A DNA stretch of 64,000 bases from Natrinema longum (GTDB lineage Archaea > Halobacteriota > Halobacteria > Halobacteriales > Natrialbaceae), in NCBI RefSeq assembly GCF_017352095.1, contig NZ_CP071463.1:2728001-2792000 (forward strand). Direction: 5' to 3'. Positions 36,240 to 44,454 of the stretch are shown piece after piece; position 1 is the stretch's first letter; each line of letters begins with the position of its first letter. The notes under the pieces are model-generated. The model made no database searches, was not told the DNA's origin, and worked only from the letters and a program-made list of their open reading frames with translations. Made by a program: the position numbers and the translations under genes.

Positions 36240-36781
36240 CGGTCGGCGTACCACTCCGTGAACGCCGCCAGCGCGCGACCCCGATGCGAGATCGCGTTCT
36301 TCTCCTCGGTGCTCATCTCGGCCATCGTCTGCCCGTTGTACTCGAAGATCGGGTCGTAGCCGAACCCGCCGTCGCCGCGGGGGGCGACGAGCGTTCCGGC
36401 GACGGTTCCGTCGAACGTCTCGGTGCCGTTCTCGTCCGCGTACGCGAGGACGGTTCGAAAGCGGGCACGACGGTTCTCCTCGGCCTCGGCGAGCCGCCAG
36501 AGTCGTTCGACGCCGACGGTGTCCTCGACGTACGCCGAGTACGGCCCCGGGAACCCGCCAAGCGCGTCGACGAACAGCCCCGCATCGTCGACGAGCACCG
36601 GATCGTCGCTCCCCAACTCCTCGAAGGCCTCGCGGGCTCCGTACGCCGCGATCTCCGCGAGCGAGTCGCACTGTACCTCGGTGTAATCGTACTCGATCTG
36701 TTCGACGGGATCGATTCCCTCGAGGTACGCCCGCGCCTCGCGGACCTTCCCTTCGTTGCCGGTGACGAACCGAACGGTCAT
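36236..36781 (-). CDS. XTP/dITP diphosphatase (RdgB/HAM1)
   Basis: House-cleaning pyrophosphatase that hydrolyses ITP, XTP and dITP to the monophosphates. The 181-residue product has the N-terminal substrate loop FVTGNEGKVREA (5-16), the VDDAGLFVDALGGFPGPYS block, GFGYDPIFEYNG and the closing SHRGRAL, all standard for the family. Complete and unremarkable. Confidence 0.94.
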   Translation of the reverse strand: MTVRFVTGNEGKVREARAYLEGIDPVEQIEYDYTEVQCDSLAEIAAYGAREAFEELGSDDPVLVDDAGLFVDALGGFPGPYSAYVEDTVGVERLWRLAEAEENRRARFRTVLAYADENGTETFDGTVAGTLVAPRGDGGFGYDPIFEYNGQTMAEMSTEEKNAISHRGRALAAFTEWYADR

Positions 36782-36873
36782 GTCGGAGGGAGCGTCCGCG
36801 ACCCGAAAATAGGCGTCGATTACCCGCGTTCCGGGGGCGGTTTCCGCCGATTCGGCGGGCCGATCGTCTGACG

Positions 36874-37524
36874 CTACAGCTCGAGGGCGTTCATGACGGT
36901 CGCCTCCGCCTTCCGGAGGTGTTCGGCGGCCGTCCCCGGTGCACAGTCGAGTTCTGCGGCCACGTCGTCGACGCTCGCCGAACGGGGCACCTCGAAGTAG
37001 CCGACCTCGCGGGCGATCCGAACCGCCTCGCGCTGGCGTTCGGTTAGCGCTCCGACCGCGGCGTCGCTCCCGTCGTACTCGCCGATCCGGTCGACGGTCG
37101 TCTCGATCCCCTCGGGAACCTCAGCGAGTGCCTGCTGGAGATCGGCGGGCTCGCCGACGACCGAGAACCGAGTCGTCCAGTCCGACCGATATTCGATCGG
37201 CGGGAGCGTCACGAGACTCCCCTGCGTGAACGATCCGAGCAGTCGCTCGTCGATTCCGTCGGGAACGTCGCGAACGTAGACGGTAAACGACCGGTCGCCG
37301 GTCCGCGTGAGTTCGTACTCGCTGACCCGGTCGGTGTCCGCGAGTGCGGCCTCGTAGACGTCCGGATCGCCGACGACGTGGAAGATGAAGGCGTGATCGT
37401 CGCCCCCGGCGAAGTTCCCGTGGACCATCCGGTAGGAATCGAACGCGTCGCTGTCGGCGACGAACCGATGCATCGGGTGGATCGCCTCCGCGTCGTACCG
37501 GAGCGTGAGCCGAACCGTCTTCAC
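36874..37524 (-). CDS. Bacterio-opsin activator-type HTH regulator (HTH_10)
   Basis: A 216-residue transcriptional regulator. The N-terminal 150 residues form the DmsR/Bat-type sensory domain of beta-strands. The C-terminal HTH_10 domain opens LTERQREAVRIAREVGYFEVPR and ends with SASVDDVAAELDCAPGTAAEHLRKAE. It is paralogous to the genes at 49827 and 59396, and no ligand is known. Confidence 0.88.
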   Translation of the reverse strand: MKTVRLTLRYDAEAIHPMHRFVADSDAFDSYRMVHGNFAGGDDHAFIFHVVGDPDVYEAALADTDRVSEYELTRTGDRSFTVYVRDVPDGIDERLLGSFTQGSLVTLPPIEYRSDWTTRFSVVGEPADLQQALAEVPEGIETTVDRIGEYDGSDAAVGALTERQREAVRIAREVGYFEVPRSASVDDVAAELDCAPGTAAEHLRKAEATVMNALEL

Positions 37525-37607
37525 GACCGGATACTCCGGCCGGCGTATATAAATAGCCTCGCTCGTGGCGCAGAACCGACACGCCAGTCGCGTCCGAACG
37601 GGCAGCT

Positions 37608-39269
37608 ATGTCATCGGAGTCGACGCTCGCGTCGCGACCGGCCGACGCCGCGTCCGGCCGCGACCTCGAGGCCCTGCTCGGCGACGCCGTTCTCCGTCGC
37701 GACGACCACCTGAACGCACCGGGCTTCGTGATCCGGCCCGACGCGGTCCAGCGCGTCCTCGAGACGCTCCGCGAGGACGCGGGGTTCGACCACTGTTCGT
37801 GCGTGACCGCCCAGCAGTATCCCGATCGATTCGAGACGATCTATCACCTGAAATCCTACGACGATCCGACCCGCGAGGTGAGCGTCGTCGTCCCGACGGC
37901 GGTCGCGGACCCGGTCAGCGAATCCGCCGAACCCGTCTTCCGAACGGCGGACTGGCACGAGCGCGAAGCCTACGACCTCGTCGGCATCGAGTACGAGGAC
38001 CATCCCGATCTGCGACGGATCCTCCTGCCGGATACGTGGCAGGGCCATCCGCTCTCGCTGTCGTACGATCAGGCCCAGCCCCAGGTCGTCACCCTCTCGG
38101 AGCACGAAAACCCCATCGCGGGCGACGAGCACGACGCCGACTCGGAGACGATGTTTCTCAACATCGGCCCGCACCATCCGTCGACCCACGGCGTCCTCCA
38201 CGTCAAAGCGGTGCTGGACGGCGAGACGGTCGTCGACGCCGACCCCGACATCGGCTACATCCACCGCTGCGAGGAGCAGATGTGTCAGAACGCCACGTAC
38301 CGCCACCAGATCATGCCCTACCCCGACCGGTGGGACTGGGTCTCCTCTGGCCTCCTGAACGAGTGGGCCTACGCCCGCGTCGCCGAGGATCTGGCAGACA
38401 TCGAGGTCCCCGAGTACGCCCAGATCATCCGGACGATGGGGGCCGAACTCTCGCGGCTGGCCTCCCACTTCATCGCCCTTGGCACGTACGCGCTGGACAT
38501 CGTCGGCGAGTTCACTGCCACCTTCCAGTACGCCATCCGCGATCGGGAACTCGTCCTCGACCTGCTCGAGGCGCTGACCGGCCAGCGGATGATGTTCAAC
38601 TACTTCCGGCTGGGCGGAGTCGCCTGGGACCTCCCGGAACCCCGCGAGGAGTTCATCGCGGACGTCCGGGACGTCCTCGACGGACTCCCGGCCAAACTCG
38701 AGGAGTACCACGACCTGCTGGTCACGAACGAAATCTTCCAGCGCCGGTGTATCGACACCGGAGTCCTCGAGCCCGAGGTGGCCAAACAGTACGGCTGTAC
38801 GGGCCCCGTCGCCCGGGGCTCGGGTATCGACTACGACCTCCGGCGAGACGACCCCTACGGCTACTACGAGCACCTCGAGTGGGACGTCGTCACGGAGCCC
38901 GACGGCGACAACTACAGTCGCGTGCTCGTCCGCATGCGCGAGGTCGAGGAGTCCGCGAAGATCGTCGAACAGTGTCTCGACCTGCTCGCCGAGTGGCCCG
39001 ACGACGACCGCGAGATCCAGAGCAACGTGCCCAGAACGCTCAAACCGGAGGCCGACGCCGAGAGCTACCGCGCCGTCGAAGGGGCGAAAGGCGAACTCGG
39101 CATCTACGTCCGTTCGGACGGCACCGAGACGCCGGCGCGGTTCAAGATTCGAAGCCCCTGCTTCTCGAACCTCTCCGTCCTCCCCGAGATCACCCGTGGC
39201 GAGTACGTCGCGGACCTCGTCGCGGCGATCGGCAGTCTCGACTGTATCATGGGCGAGGTCGACCGGTAA
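37608..39269 (+). CDS. NADH-quinone oxidoreductase subunit CD fusion (NuoCD-like), isolated
   Basis: A 553-residue fusion of complex I subunits C (about 1-185, including WHEREAYDLVGIEYEDHPDLRRIL) and D (about 190-553, including NIGPHHPSTHGVLHVKAVL and the closing GSLDCIMGEVDR). These belong to the quinone-facing peripheral arm of complex I, or of the Fpo-like enzyme of haloarchaea. No other nuo gene is near, although nuoA-N normally form one operon. Either the complex is scattered in this genome or this is a second, stand-alone copy. Conserved loops look intact. Confidence 0.88.
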   Translation: MSSESTLASRPADAASGRDLEALLGDAVLRRDDHLNAPGFVIRPDAVQRVLETLREDAGFDHCSCVTAQQYPDRFETIYHLKSYDDPTREVSVVVPTAVADPVSESAEPVFRTADWHEREAYDLVGIEYEDHPDLRRILLPDTWQGHPLSLSYDQAQPQVVTLSEHENPIAGDEHDADSETMFLNIGPHHPSTHGVLHVKAVLDGETVVDADPDIGYIHRCEEQMCQNATYRHQIMPYPDRWDWVSSGLLNEWAYARVAEDLADIEVPEYAQIIRTMGAELSRLASHFIALGTYALDIVGEFTATFQYAIRDRELVLDLLEALTGQRMMFNYFRLGGVAWDLPEPREEFIADVRDVLDGLPAKLEEYHDLLVTNEIFQRRCIDTGVLEPEVAKQYGCTGPVARGSGIDYDLRRDDPYGYYEHLEWDVVTEPDGDNYSRVLVRMREVEESAKIVEQCLDLLAEWPDDDREIQSNVPRTLKPEADAESYRAVEGAKGELGIYVRSDGTETPARFKIRSPCFSNLSVLPEITRGEYVADLVAAIGSLDCIMGEVDR

Positions 39270-39393
39270 CCGGCCCGCCGGACGGTAGATCCGCGAGCGA
39301 TCGCGTGACCGCGCAACCGAATTTGCAGTCGCTCGGAGGCTCTTTCACTGGCTCCCGGTACACCCCCCTATAGCGGGTCTCGAGTGCGCCGAA

Positions 39394-39418
39394 ACTGACC
39401 GACAGCAAACCGGCTCAG
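39394..39418 (-). repeat. Stop-overlapping repeat, copy 4 (diverged)
   Basis: Minus-strand CTGAGCCGGTTTGCTGTC, then GGTCAGT as in copy 2. Its TGA is the stop of the DUF5808 protein gene. Several substitutions against the other three copies. Confidence 0.45.
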
Positions 39419-39702
39419 TCGTCCGTGTCGCCGTCGACGATGACCTCGACGGGTTCGTCCGTCGTGTCCTCGCTCTCCTGGCCGGCACCGCTTTCCTGGT
39501 GCCACAGGAGCGCGCCCGCGACGAGGACGACGATCCACGACCGCCAGTTGGCGAGGTTCAGGGTGTAGCCGACCCCGAAGGGCTTCTCGACGAGCATCCC
39601 TTCGCCGGGCTGCCAGTACGACGAGAGCATGCGACTGATGCTCGGTCGCTCGAAATTGTACGGTACCCCAAGAATCTCACCCGAAGTCGGCTTCTCTGCC
39701 AT
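39415..39702 (-). CDS. DUF5808 domain protein
   Basis: A 95-residue small protein. Residues about 10-55 (GVPYNFERPSISRMLSSYWQ, then GVGYTLNLAN) match the DUF5808 pattern found in membrane-associated haloarchaeal and actinobacterial proteins. One membrane segment follows (about 55-70) and then an acidic tail. The ATG at 39702 was chosen over an upstream one because the conserved part starts there. Confidence 0.75.
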   Translation of the reverse strand: MAEKPTSGEILGVPYNFERPSISRMLSSYWQPGEGMLVEKPFGVGYTLNLANWRSWIVVLVAGALLWHQESGAGQESEDTTDEPVEVIVDGDTDD

Positions 39703-39790
39703 GACCGGTGATACGTCTTCCCCCGATAAAGGTATTGTGTGCTGCGACGATCGGTGCAAACAGCCGACTGCCGCCAGTCGATCCGCCCCG

Positions 39791-41425
39791 TCAGGATCGA
39801 TAGCGGCCGCGCCCCTCGACGTCTCGCAACCGCTCGAGGACCCGTTCCTCCCCGACCTCGCGGTAGCCCTCGCGGACGGCCCCGCGGAGCGGTTCGGGCT
39901 CGTCGGCGGTGCCGACGAGGCTCTGATCGAAGACGTGCAGGTCCATCGCGTAGTCCTCGACGTGGTCGGTGTGATAGCCGAGCCCGAAGTCGATGAGGTA
40001 GGTCCGGGTTCCGTTTACCCTGACGTTCCGGGTCGTCGGATCGCCGTGGACGAACCCCGCCCGATGGAGTCGAGCGAGATGACGGCCGACGTCGCGGACC
40101 CGTTCAGGGGACAGCCCATCGCGGAGATCGCGTTCGCCGACGTACTCGAGGTCGAGGCGCGCCTCGCGGGGATCGACGTCTGAAAGCACGGGCGTCGGAA
40201 CCCCCTTGCGACGGGCCAGGCTGGTCAGGCGAGCCTCGAGCGTGGTCCGGTCCCTGCGGAGCCGGTCGTCGAGTTTGGGGTGGCGGTAGGTCTTCGACTC
40301 GCGGCGTTTCCGAACGCGTCCCCGTTCGGGTTCTATCCCGACCAGCGCTTCGGCCCCGCGGACCTGCCGCTCCGCCTCGCCACCCTCGCCGCGTCCGGCC
40401 GCGAGCTCCGGTTCGTCGACCCGCCAGCTCACGGGGACCTGGTCGGGCCGGAAATCGGGGTCGACGCGCGAGTCCTCGAGCGCGAGCGTGTCGCCGGCCG
40501 CGTACATCTTCGCCCCGAGGACGGCGATCATGCCCGCGTTATCGCGCAGGAAGCGCGGCTCGGGCGCGTGGAACTCAGCCCCGCGCTGGGCGCACATCTC
40601 CGCGAGCATCTCTCGCAGCCGGGCGTTCTGGCCGACGCCGCCGCCGAGGACGAGTTCGTCGCTGCCGGTCAGCGAGAGCGCGCGTTCCGACACCTCGGTC
40701 AACATGCCGAAGACGTTCTCCTGCAGGGAGTAACAGACGTCTTCGACCGGCGTCCCGTCGTCGACGGCCTGTTTCGCGGCGCTCATGATCCCCGAGAAGG
40801 AGAAGTCCATTCCTTTGACGACGTAGGGAAGATCGACGTAGTCGCCGTCCTCGGCGGCCGCTTCGACCTTCGGCCCGCCGGGATGTGACCAGCCGACGTG
40901 GCGCGTGAACTTGTCGATCGCGTTGCCGACGCCGGTATCCATCGTCTCGCCGAGCACGCGATACCGGCCGTTGCGGTAGGCCAGCAGGTGCGCGTTCGCC
41001 CCGCTCGCGTTGAGACAGACCGGGGAATCGAACCCCGACGTGTGACGACCGATCTCGAGGTGTGCTACCATGTGGTTCACCCCGACGAGGGGCACCGCGA
41101 GTGCCTGACTCAGTGCACGCGCGGCGGTACCGACGACGCGCAGGCAGGGCCCGAGACCGGGGCCGCGGGAAAAGGCGACGGCGTCGATCGGTGGCTCCGT
41201 CGCCGGACCAGCGTGGCTCTCGCGGGCGTGCTCGAGGGCTCGCTCGACGACGCGGGGAATCGCGTCATGCATGTGTTCGGCGGCTTCGCGGGGGTGAATG
41301 CCGCCGCTCTCGGGCTGGTAGGCGTCGCTTTCGATGACCACGTCGTCGCGATCGGCATCGTAGACCGCCGCGCTGGCCGCCCAGGCGGTGCCCTCGATCC
41401 CGAGAACGCGAACGGTGTTACTCAC
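39791..41425 (-). CDS. Kae1-Bud32: tRNA threonylcarbamoyl transferase / KEOPS kinase fusion
   Basis: Two KEOPS subunits in one 544-residue chain, needed for the t6A37 modification of ANN-decoding tRNAs. The Kae1 part (1-330) has the metal-binding histidines in VNHMVAH (His118, His122) and the later RDNAGMIA motif. The Bud32 part (about 345-544) is an atypical kinase with HGDPTTRNVRV and the metal motif IDFGLGYHTDH. The start is GTG. It lies in the conserved archaeal order downstream of S24e and S27ae. Confidence 0.95.
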   Translation of the reverse strand: MSNTVRVLGIEGTAWAASAAVYDADRDDVVIESDAYQPESGGIHPREAAEHMHDAIPRVVERALEHARESHAGPATEPPIDAVAFSRGPGLGPCLRVVGTAARALSQALAVPLVGVNHMVAHLEIGRHTSGFDSPVCLNASGANAHLLAYRNGRYRVLGETMDTGVGNAIDKFTRHVGWSHPGGPKVEAAAEDGDYVDLPYVVKGMDFSFSGIMSAAKQAVDDGTPVEDVCYSLQENVFGMLTEVSERALSLTGSDELVLGGGVGQNARLREMLAEMCAQRGAEFHAPEPRFLRDNAGMIAVLGAKMYAAGDTLALEDSRVDPDFRPDQVPVSWRVDEPELAAGRGEGGEAERQVRGAEALVGIEPERGRVRKRRESKTYRHPKLDDRLRRDRTTLEARLTSLARRKGVPTPVLSDVDPREARLDLEYVGERDLRDGLSPERVRDVGRHLARLHRAGFVHGDPTTRNVRVNGTRTYLIDFGLGYHTDHVEDYAMDLHVFDQSLVGTADEPEPLRGAVREGYREVGEERVLERLRDVEGRGRYRS

Positions 41426-41480
41426 GGATTAGAACGGGTGGAGTCGTGGGTCGATCTGCCGCTGTGGCCGACACAGCGCC

Positions 41481-41615
41481 TTACTCCCACTCGGTGTAAC
41501 TGCACTTCCCGCAGTGCTTGCGGTCGCCGTGGTTGGCGAGGAAGACGTCGCCACAGCGGGGGCAGAGTTCGCCCTCGGTGGAGCCGTCGTCGCCGTAGAG
41601 GTCGTAGCGCGCCAT
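41481..41615 (-). CDS. rps27ae: 30S ribosomal protein S27ae
   Basis: A 44-residue zinc-binding ribosomal protein with the four zinc cysteines in CPRCGDVF and [10 protein letters not shown]. It begins one base after the S24e stop codon ends, so the two genes abut (41615/41616), and precedes Kae1-Bud32. Full length for an archaeal S27ae without the ubiquitin moiety. Confidence 0.96.
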   Translation of the reverse strand: MARYDLYGDDGSTEGELCPRCGDVFLANHGDRKHCGKCSYTEWE

Positions 41616-41936
41616 CTATGCCTCCTCCGCTTCGGCTTCAGCCTCGGCCTCTTCCTCGGCGCCGATCTTGTTGCGCTCGAGCATGTGGTCTTGCTCGACG
41701 TCGCGGGCGTAGTCGGCCGTGTCGTAGACTTTCGCCTGGCCGACGGTCTTGCGCATCCCGAACTTGGTGTCGAGTTTGCGGATGACGACCTCGTCGGCGT
41801 CCTTGTTCAACTTCGCCGCGAGGCTGTCCCGAACCTGCAGCCGTTCGGGGGTCGCGTCCTCGTGGGAGAGTTCGAAGGTCACGTCAGTCCGATGCAACAT
41901 GGGGTTTTCCTCTTCGGAGATGATGTCGACGTCCAT
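41616..41936 (-). CDS. rps24e: 30S ribosomal protein S24e
   Basis: A 106-residue ribosomal protein. The core ENPMLHRTDVTFELSHEDAT and VIRKLDTKFGMRKTVGQAKVY is the S24e fold, followed by an acidic alanine/glutamate tail (about 92-106) typical of halophiles. First gene of the S24e-S27ae-Kae1 operon. Confidence 0.96.
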   Translation of the reverse strand: MDVDIISEEENPMLHRTDVTFELSHEDATPERLQVRDSLAAKLNKDADEVVIRKLDTKFGMRKTVGQAKVYDTADYARDVEQDHMLERNKIGAEEEAEAEAEAEEA

Positions 41937-42044
41937 GATATCACTCAGTTACCCTACTATCCCCGTGTAGCGCCTAAAAGGATTTCGAAGCGCCCGACTC
42001 GCTCGCGATCGACCGGACCCGCCCGGTCGCTGTTCCCGGGACAA

Positions 42045-43118
42045 TCACGCCGGCAGTGCGACCAGCCCGCGTGGCGACTGCGTCTCGAGGGCCGTCGGCC
42101 ACTCGATCTCGATGCGCGTCCACGAGTCGCCGAAATCCCGCGTCAGGAACAGCCCGCGGTTGGTCACCGCGAAGACGACGCCTGGCTCGCCACTCGTCGC
42201 GAACACCGCTCGGACGACTCCCTCGCCGGTCGGCAGGCCACGTCCCTCGAGACGCTCCCACGGATCGCCGTCCGCGCGGCGGTAGACGAACGAGTGGGCC
42301 CTGCTCGCAGTGTGGGCCGTCGCTGCGCCGCGCGCGCTCGAGACGAGCACGCGATCCGGGTCGCCGGGATCGGGGACGACCGACCAGCAGTAGCGGTGCT
42401 CGAGCCCGTCCTGTGGCCGTCGCCACGAGTGGCCGCCGTCGTCGCTCTCGGCGTAGCCGTCGCCGGCAGCCGCGTAGAGTCGCCCCTCGAGAGCCGGGTG
42501 CGTCGCCAGGCTGTGATTGTCCCGACGGGAGCCTGGCGGCCGATCGCGCCAGGTCTCGCCGCCGTCGGGCGTGTAGACGAACGCACCGGCTTCGATCCCG
42601 ACGGCGAGTCGGTCGGGATCCGTCGGATCGACCGCGAGACAGCGGACGTGGTGGGTGTGCGGGCGCGGCGGGAACGACCACTCCGCGGCGGAGGGGAGGT
42701 CGGTCAGGCCCTCGAGGCGGGACCAGGTGTCGCCGCCGTCCCGCGAGCGGTAGATCCGGCTGGGTTCGGTCCCGGCGTAGACGACGGTCGGATCGTGGGG
42801 GCTGACCGTCGCGGCCATCACGGGATCACTCCCACGGTCGGCCGCCCCGTCGCCGGGTTCCCCTGCCGTGCGTCCGCCCGACGAGCCACCGGCGACGAAT
42901 CGCGTTTCGAGGCGGTCGAACGACGCCCCGCCGTCGACGCTCCTGTACAGTCCCTCCTCGGCCCCGACGAAGATCCGGTCGGGCGCGCTCGCGGCGGCGG
43001 CGACGCATTCGAGGGCGTGGCCCTCGAGTCTCGTCTCGGTCGTCCAGCCGTCCGGGTCGATTCCGTCGGCTGTACAGACGAGCAGCCGATCTCGGAGGGC
43101 CGCGATCACCGTCGTCAT
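42045..43118 (-). CDS. BNR/Asp-box repeat beta-propeller protein
   Basis: A 357-residue protein with five Asp-box repeats (YRSVDGGASFDRL, YRSRDGGDTWSRL, YTPDGGETWRD, ESDDGGHSWRRP and TRDFGDSWTRI), indicating a sialidase/VPS10-like propeller. No signal peptide or lipobox is seen, so it is probably cytoplasmic. No catalytic arginine triad of a sialidase is evident. Function unknown. The ATG at 43118 was chosen over two others within 27 bases upstream because the first strand (MTTVIAAL) starts there. Confidence 0.75.
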   Translation of the reverse strand: MTTVIAALRDRLLVCTADGIDPDGWTTETRLEGHALECVAAAASAPDRIFVGAEEGLYRSVDGGASFDRLETRFVAGGSSGGRTAGEPGDGAADRGSDPVMAATVSPHDPTVVYAGTEPSRIYRSRDGGDTWSRLEGLTDLPSAAEWSFPPRPHTHHVRCLAVDPTDPDRLAVGIEAGAFVYTPDGGETWRDRPPGSRRDNHSLATHPALEGRLYAAAGDGYAESDDGGHSWRRPQDGLEHRYCWSVVPDPGDPDRVLVSSARGAATAHTASRAHSFVYRRADGDPWERLEGRGLPTGEGVVRAVFATSGEPGVVFAVTNRGLFLTRDFGDSWTRIEIEWPTALETQSPRGLVALPA

Positions 43119-43224
43119 ACGCCTCATAACGTGGTCGGCGCACATGAGTCGTCCCCCGGTGGAAGCGGTGACTCGAGGTATCGATCCGGTAATCAGAGCG
43201 GGTCGAAGTCGAACACGACCACGC

Positions 43225-44340
43225 TCACGTATAGTACGGCCAGTATAGCGCTCGTCCGGCCTTTACGAGCGGCCAGAGCGGACTACAGCCCCGCTCCCAG
43301 ACCAGGATCGGCACGGCCCGCCCGCCGAACCCCTCCTTGAACCGAAACACGCCGTCCTCGAAGTCCGTGTTCGTACTCCCGAAGTCGTAGGTCTCGTAGC
43401 CGTTCTCGATCCCCCACTGGAAGACGTAATCGTAGAGCAGTTCCGACGCGTGGTCGTCGAAGTACTCCCGGGGAACGGCGGCGAAAAAGCCATGGATCGA
43501 ATCACGCTCGTCGTCGAGCAACTCGAGCATCCCGCCGGCGTACTCGCCGTCGATCCGAAGCGTCACGAAGAGGAGCCGATCCTCGAACTCCTGGAGGGCC
43601 TCGAAGAACGAGAACGGATACACGCTCCCGCCGACCCGCTCCATGACGCGTTCGTACGTCCGGTAGAACCGCGAGAGGGTCTCCCGCGTAAGTTCCTCCT
43701 CGACGATCTCGACGTCGCCGTCGCGGCCGCGTTCGATCCCGCGCCGCCGGGTCCGACTCATGTCCGCGAGGATCCCCTCGTGGCCCTTGGTGAGATCGAG
43801 CAGGAACCGACACTCCCGCCGGAAGGGACGATAGCCCGCCGACTGGAACGCATCGTTGTACCGCAGATAGCCCGTATCGAGCCCGCGGATCTGGTGGACG
43901 ATCGCCGTCCCCCGACAGACCGCCGGGACGGCCCCGAGGATCCGATCGAGCGAGTCGCTCGTGTCCGTCGGCAGCAACGGGCCACCGAAGCCGGGATAGA
44001 GCGACGAGAGGCGGTCGAACGGGGTCTTCTCGATTTCGACCACGAAGTTGGGCATCGCCCCGATCGTGTTCCCGTCCTTGGTGACCGTGAGGTGTCTTGG
44101 CTGATAGCCCAGTCCGGTCTCGATCGCCTCGAGCCACTCGTAGCGATGAAAGACGCTGCCGCGACTCGAGCGTTCGACGAGCCCGTTCCACTGGGCCTTC
44201 CTCACCTCCGCTATCGATTCGACGACGGCCACCTCGAGACTCGACGTCCTGTTCCCCGTGGACCGCCCATACCGGTTCGAGAACAGCGACCCGATCCGAT
44301 GCAGTCTCGAGCGTGGAGTGCCGCCGGTCTGTTGTGCCAT
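43225..44340 (-). CDS. GNAT/FemAB-like acyltransferase
   Basis: A 371-residue protein with the FemAB/GNAT double-domain look: RKAQWNGLVERSSRGSVFHRYEWLEAI near residue 47-75 and the second-domain YDFGSTNTDFEDGVFRFKEGFGG near residue 335. Such haloarchaeal proteins are annotated lipid II:glycine glycyltransferase-like, but archaea have no murein, so an aminoacyl or acyl transfer to another polymer or lipid is more likely. It ends close to a short hydrophobic tail. No partner is adjacent. Confidence 0.72.
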   Translation of the reverse strand: MAQQTGGTPRSRLHRIGSLFSNRYGRSTGNRTSSLEVAVVESIAEVRKAQWNGLVERSSRGSVFHRYEWLEAIETGLGYQPRHLTVTKDGNTIGAMPNFVVEIEKTPFDRLSSLYPGFGGPLLPTDTSDSLDRILGAVPAVCRGTAIVHQIRGLDTGYLRYNDAFQSAGYRPFRRECRFLLDLTKGHEGILADMSRTRRRGIERGRDGDVEIVEEELTRETLSRFYRTYERVMERVGGSVYPFSFFEALQEFEDRLLFVTLRIDGEYAGGMLELLDDERDSIHGFFAAVPREYFDDHASELLYDYVFQWGIENGYETYDFGSTNTDFEDGVFRFKEGFGGRAVPILVWERGCSPLWPLVKAGRALYWPYYT

Positions 44341-44454
44341 TGCCCGATCTCAACAGGGGGACCCTATTTGGTAGTCCGTCCATTCCGTCCCGGTATCGTG
44401 ACGGTAACGGTCCCCAACCGGTTTTCCGGCGGCGACGCGCCGCGGGTTCGCCGG

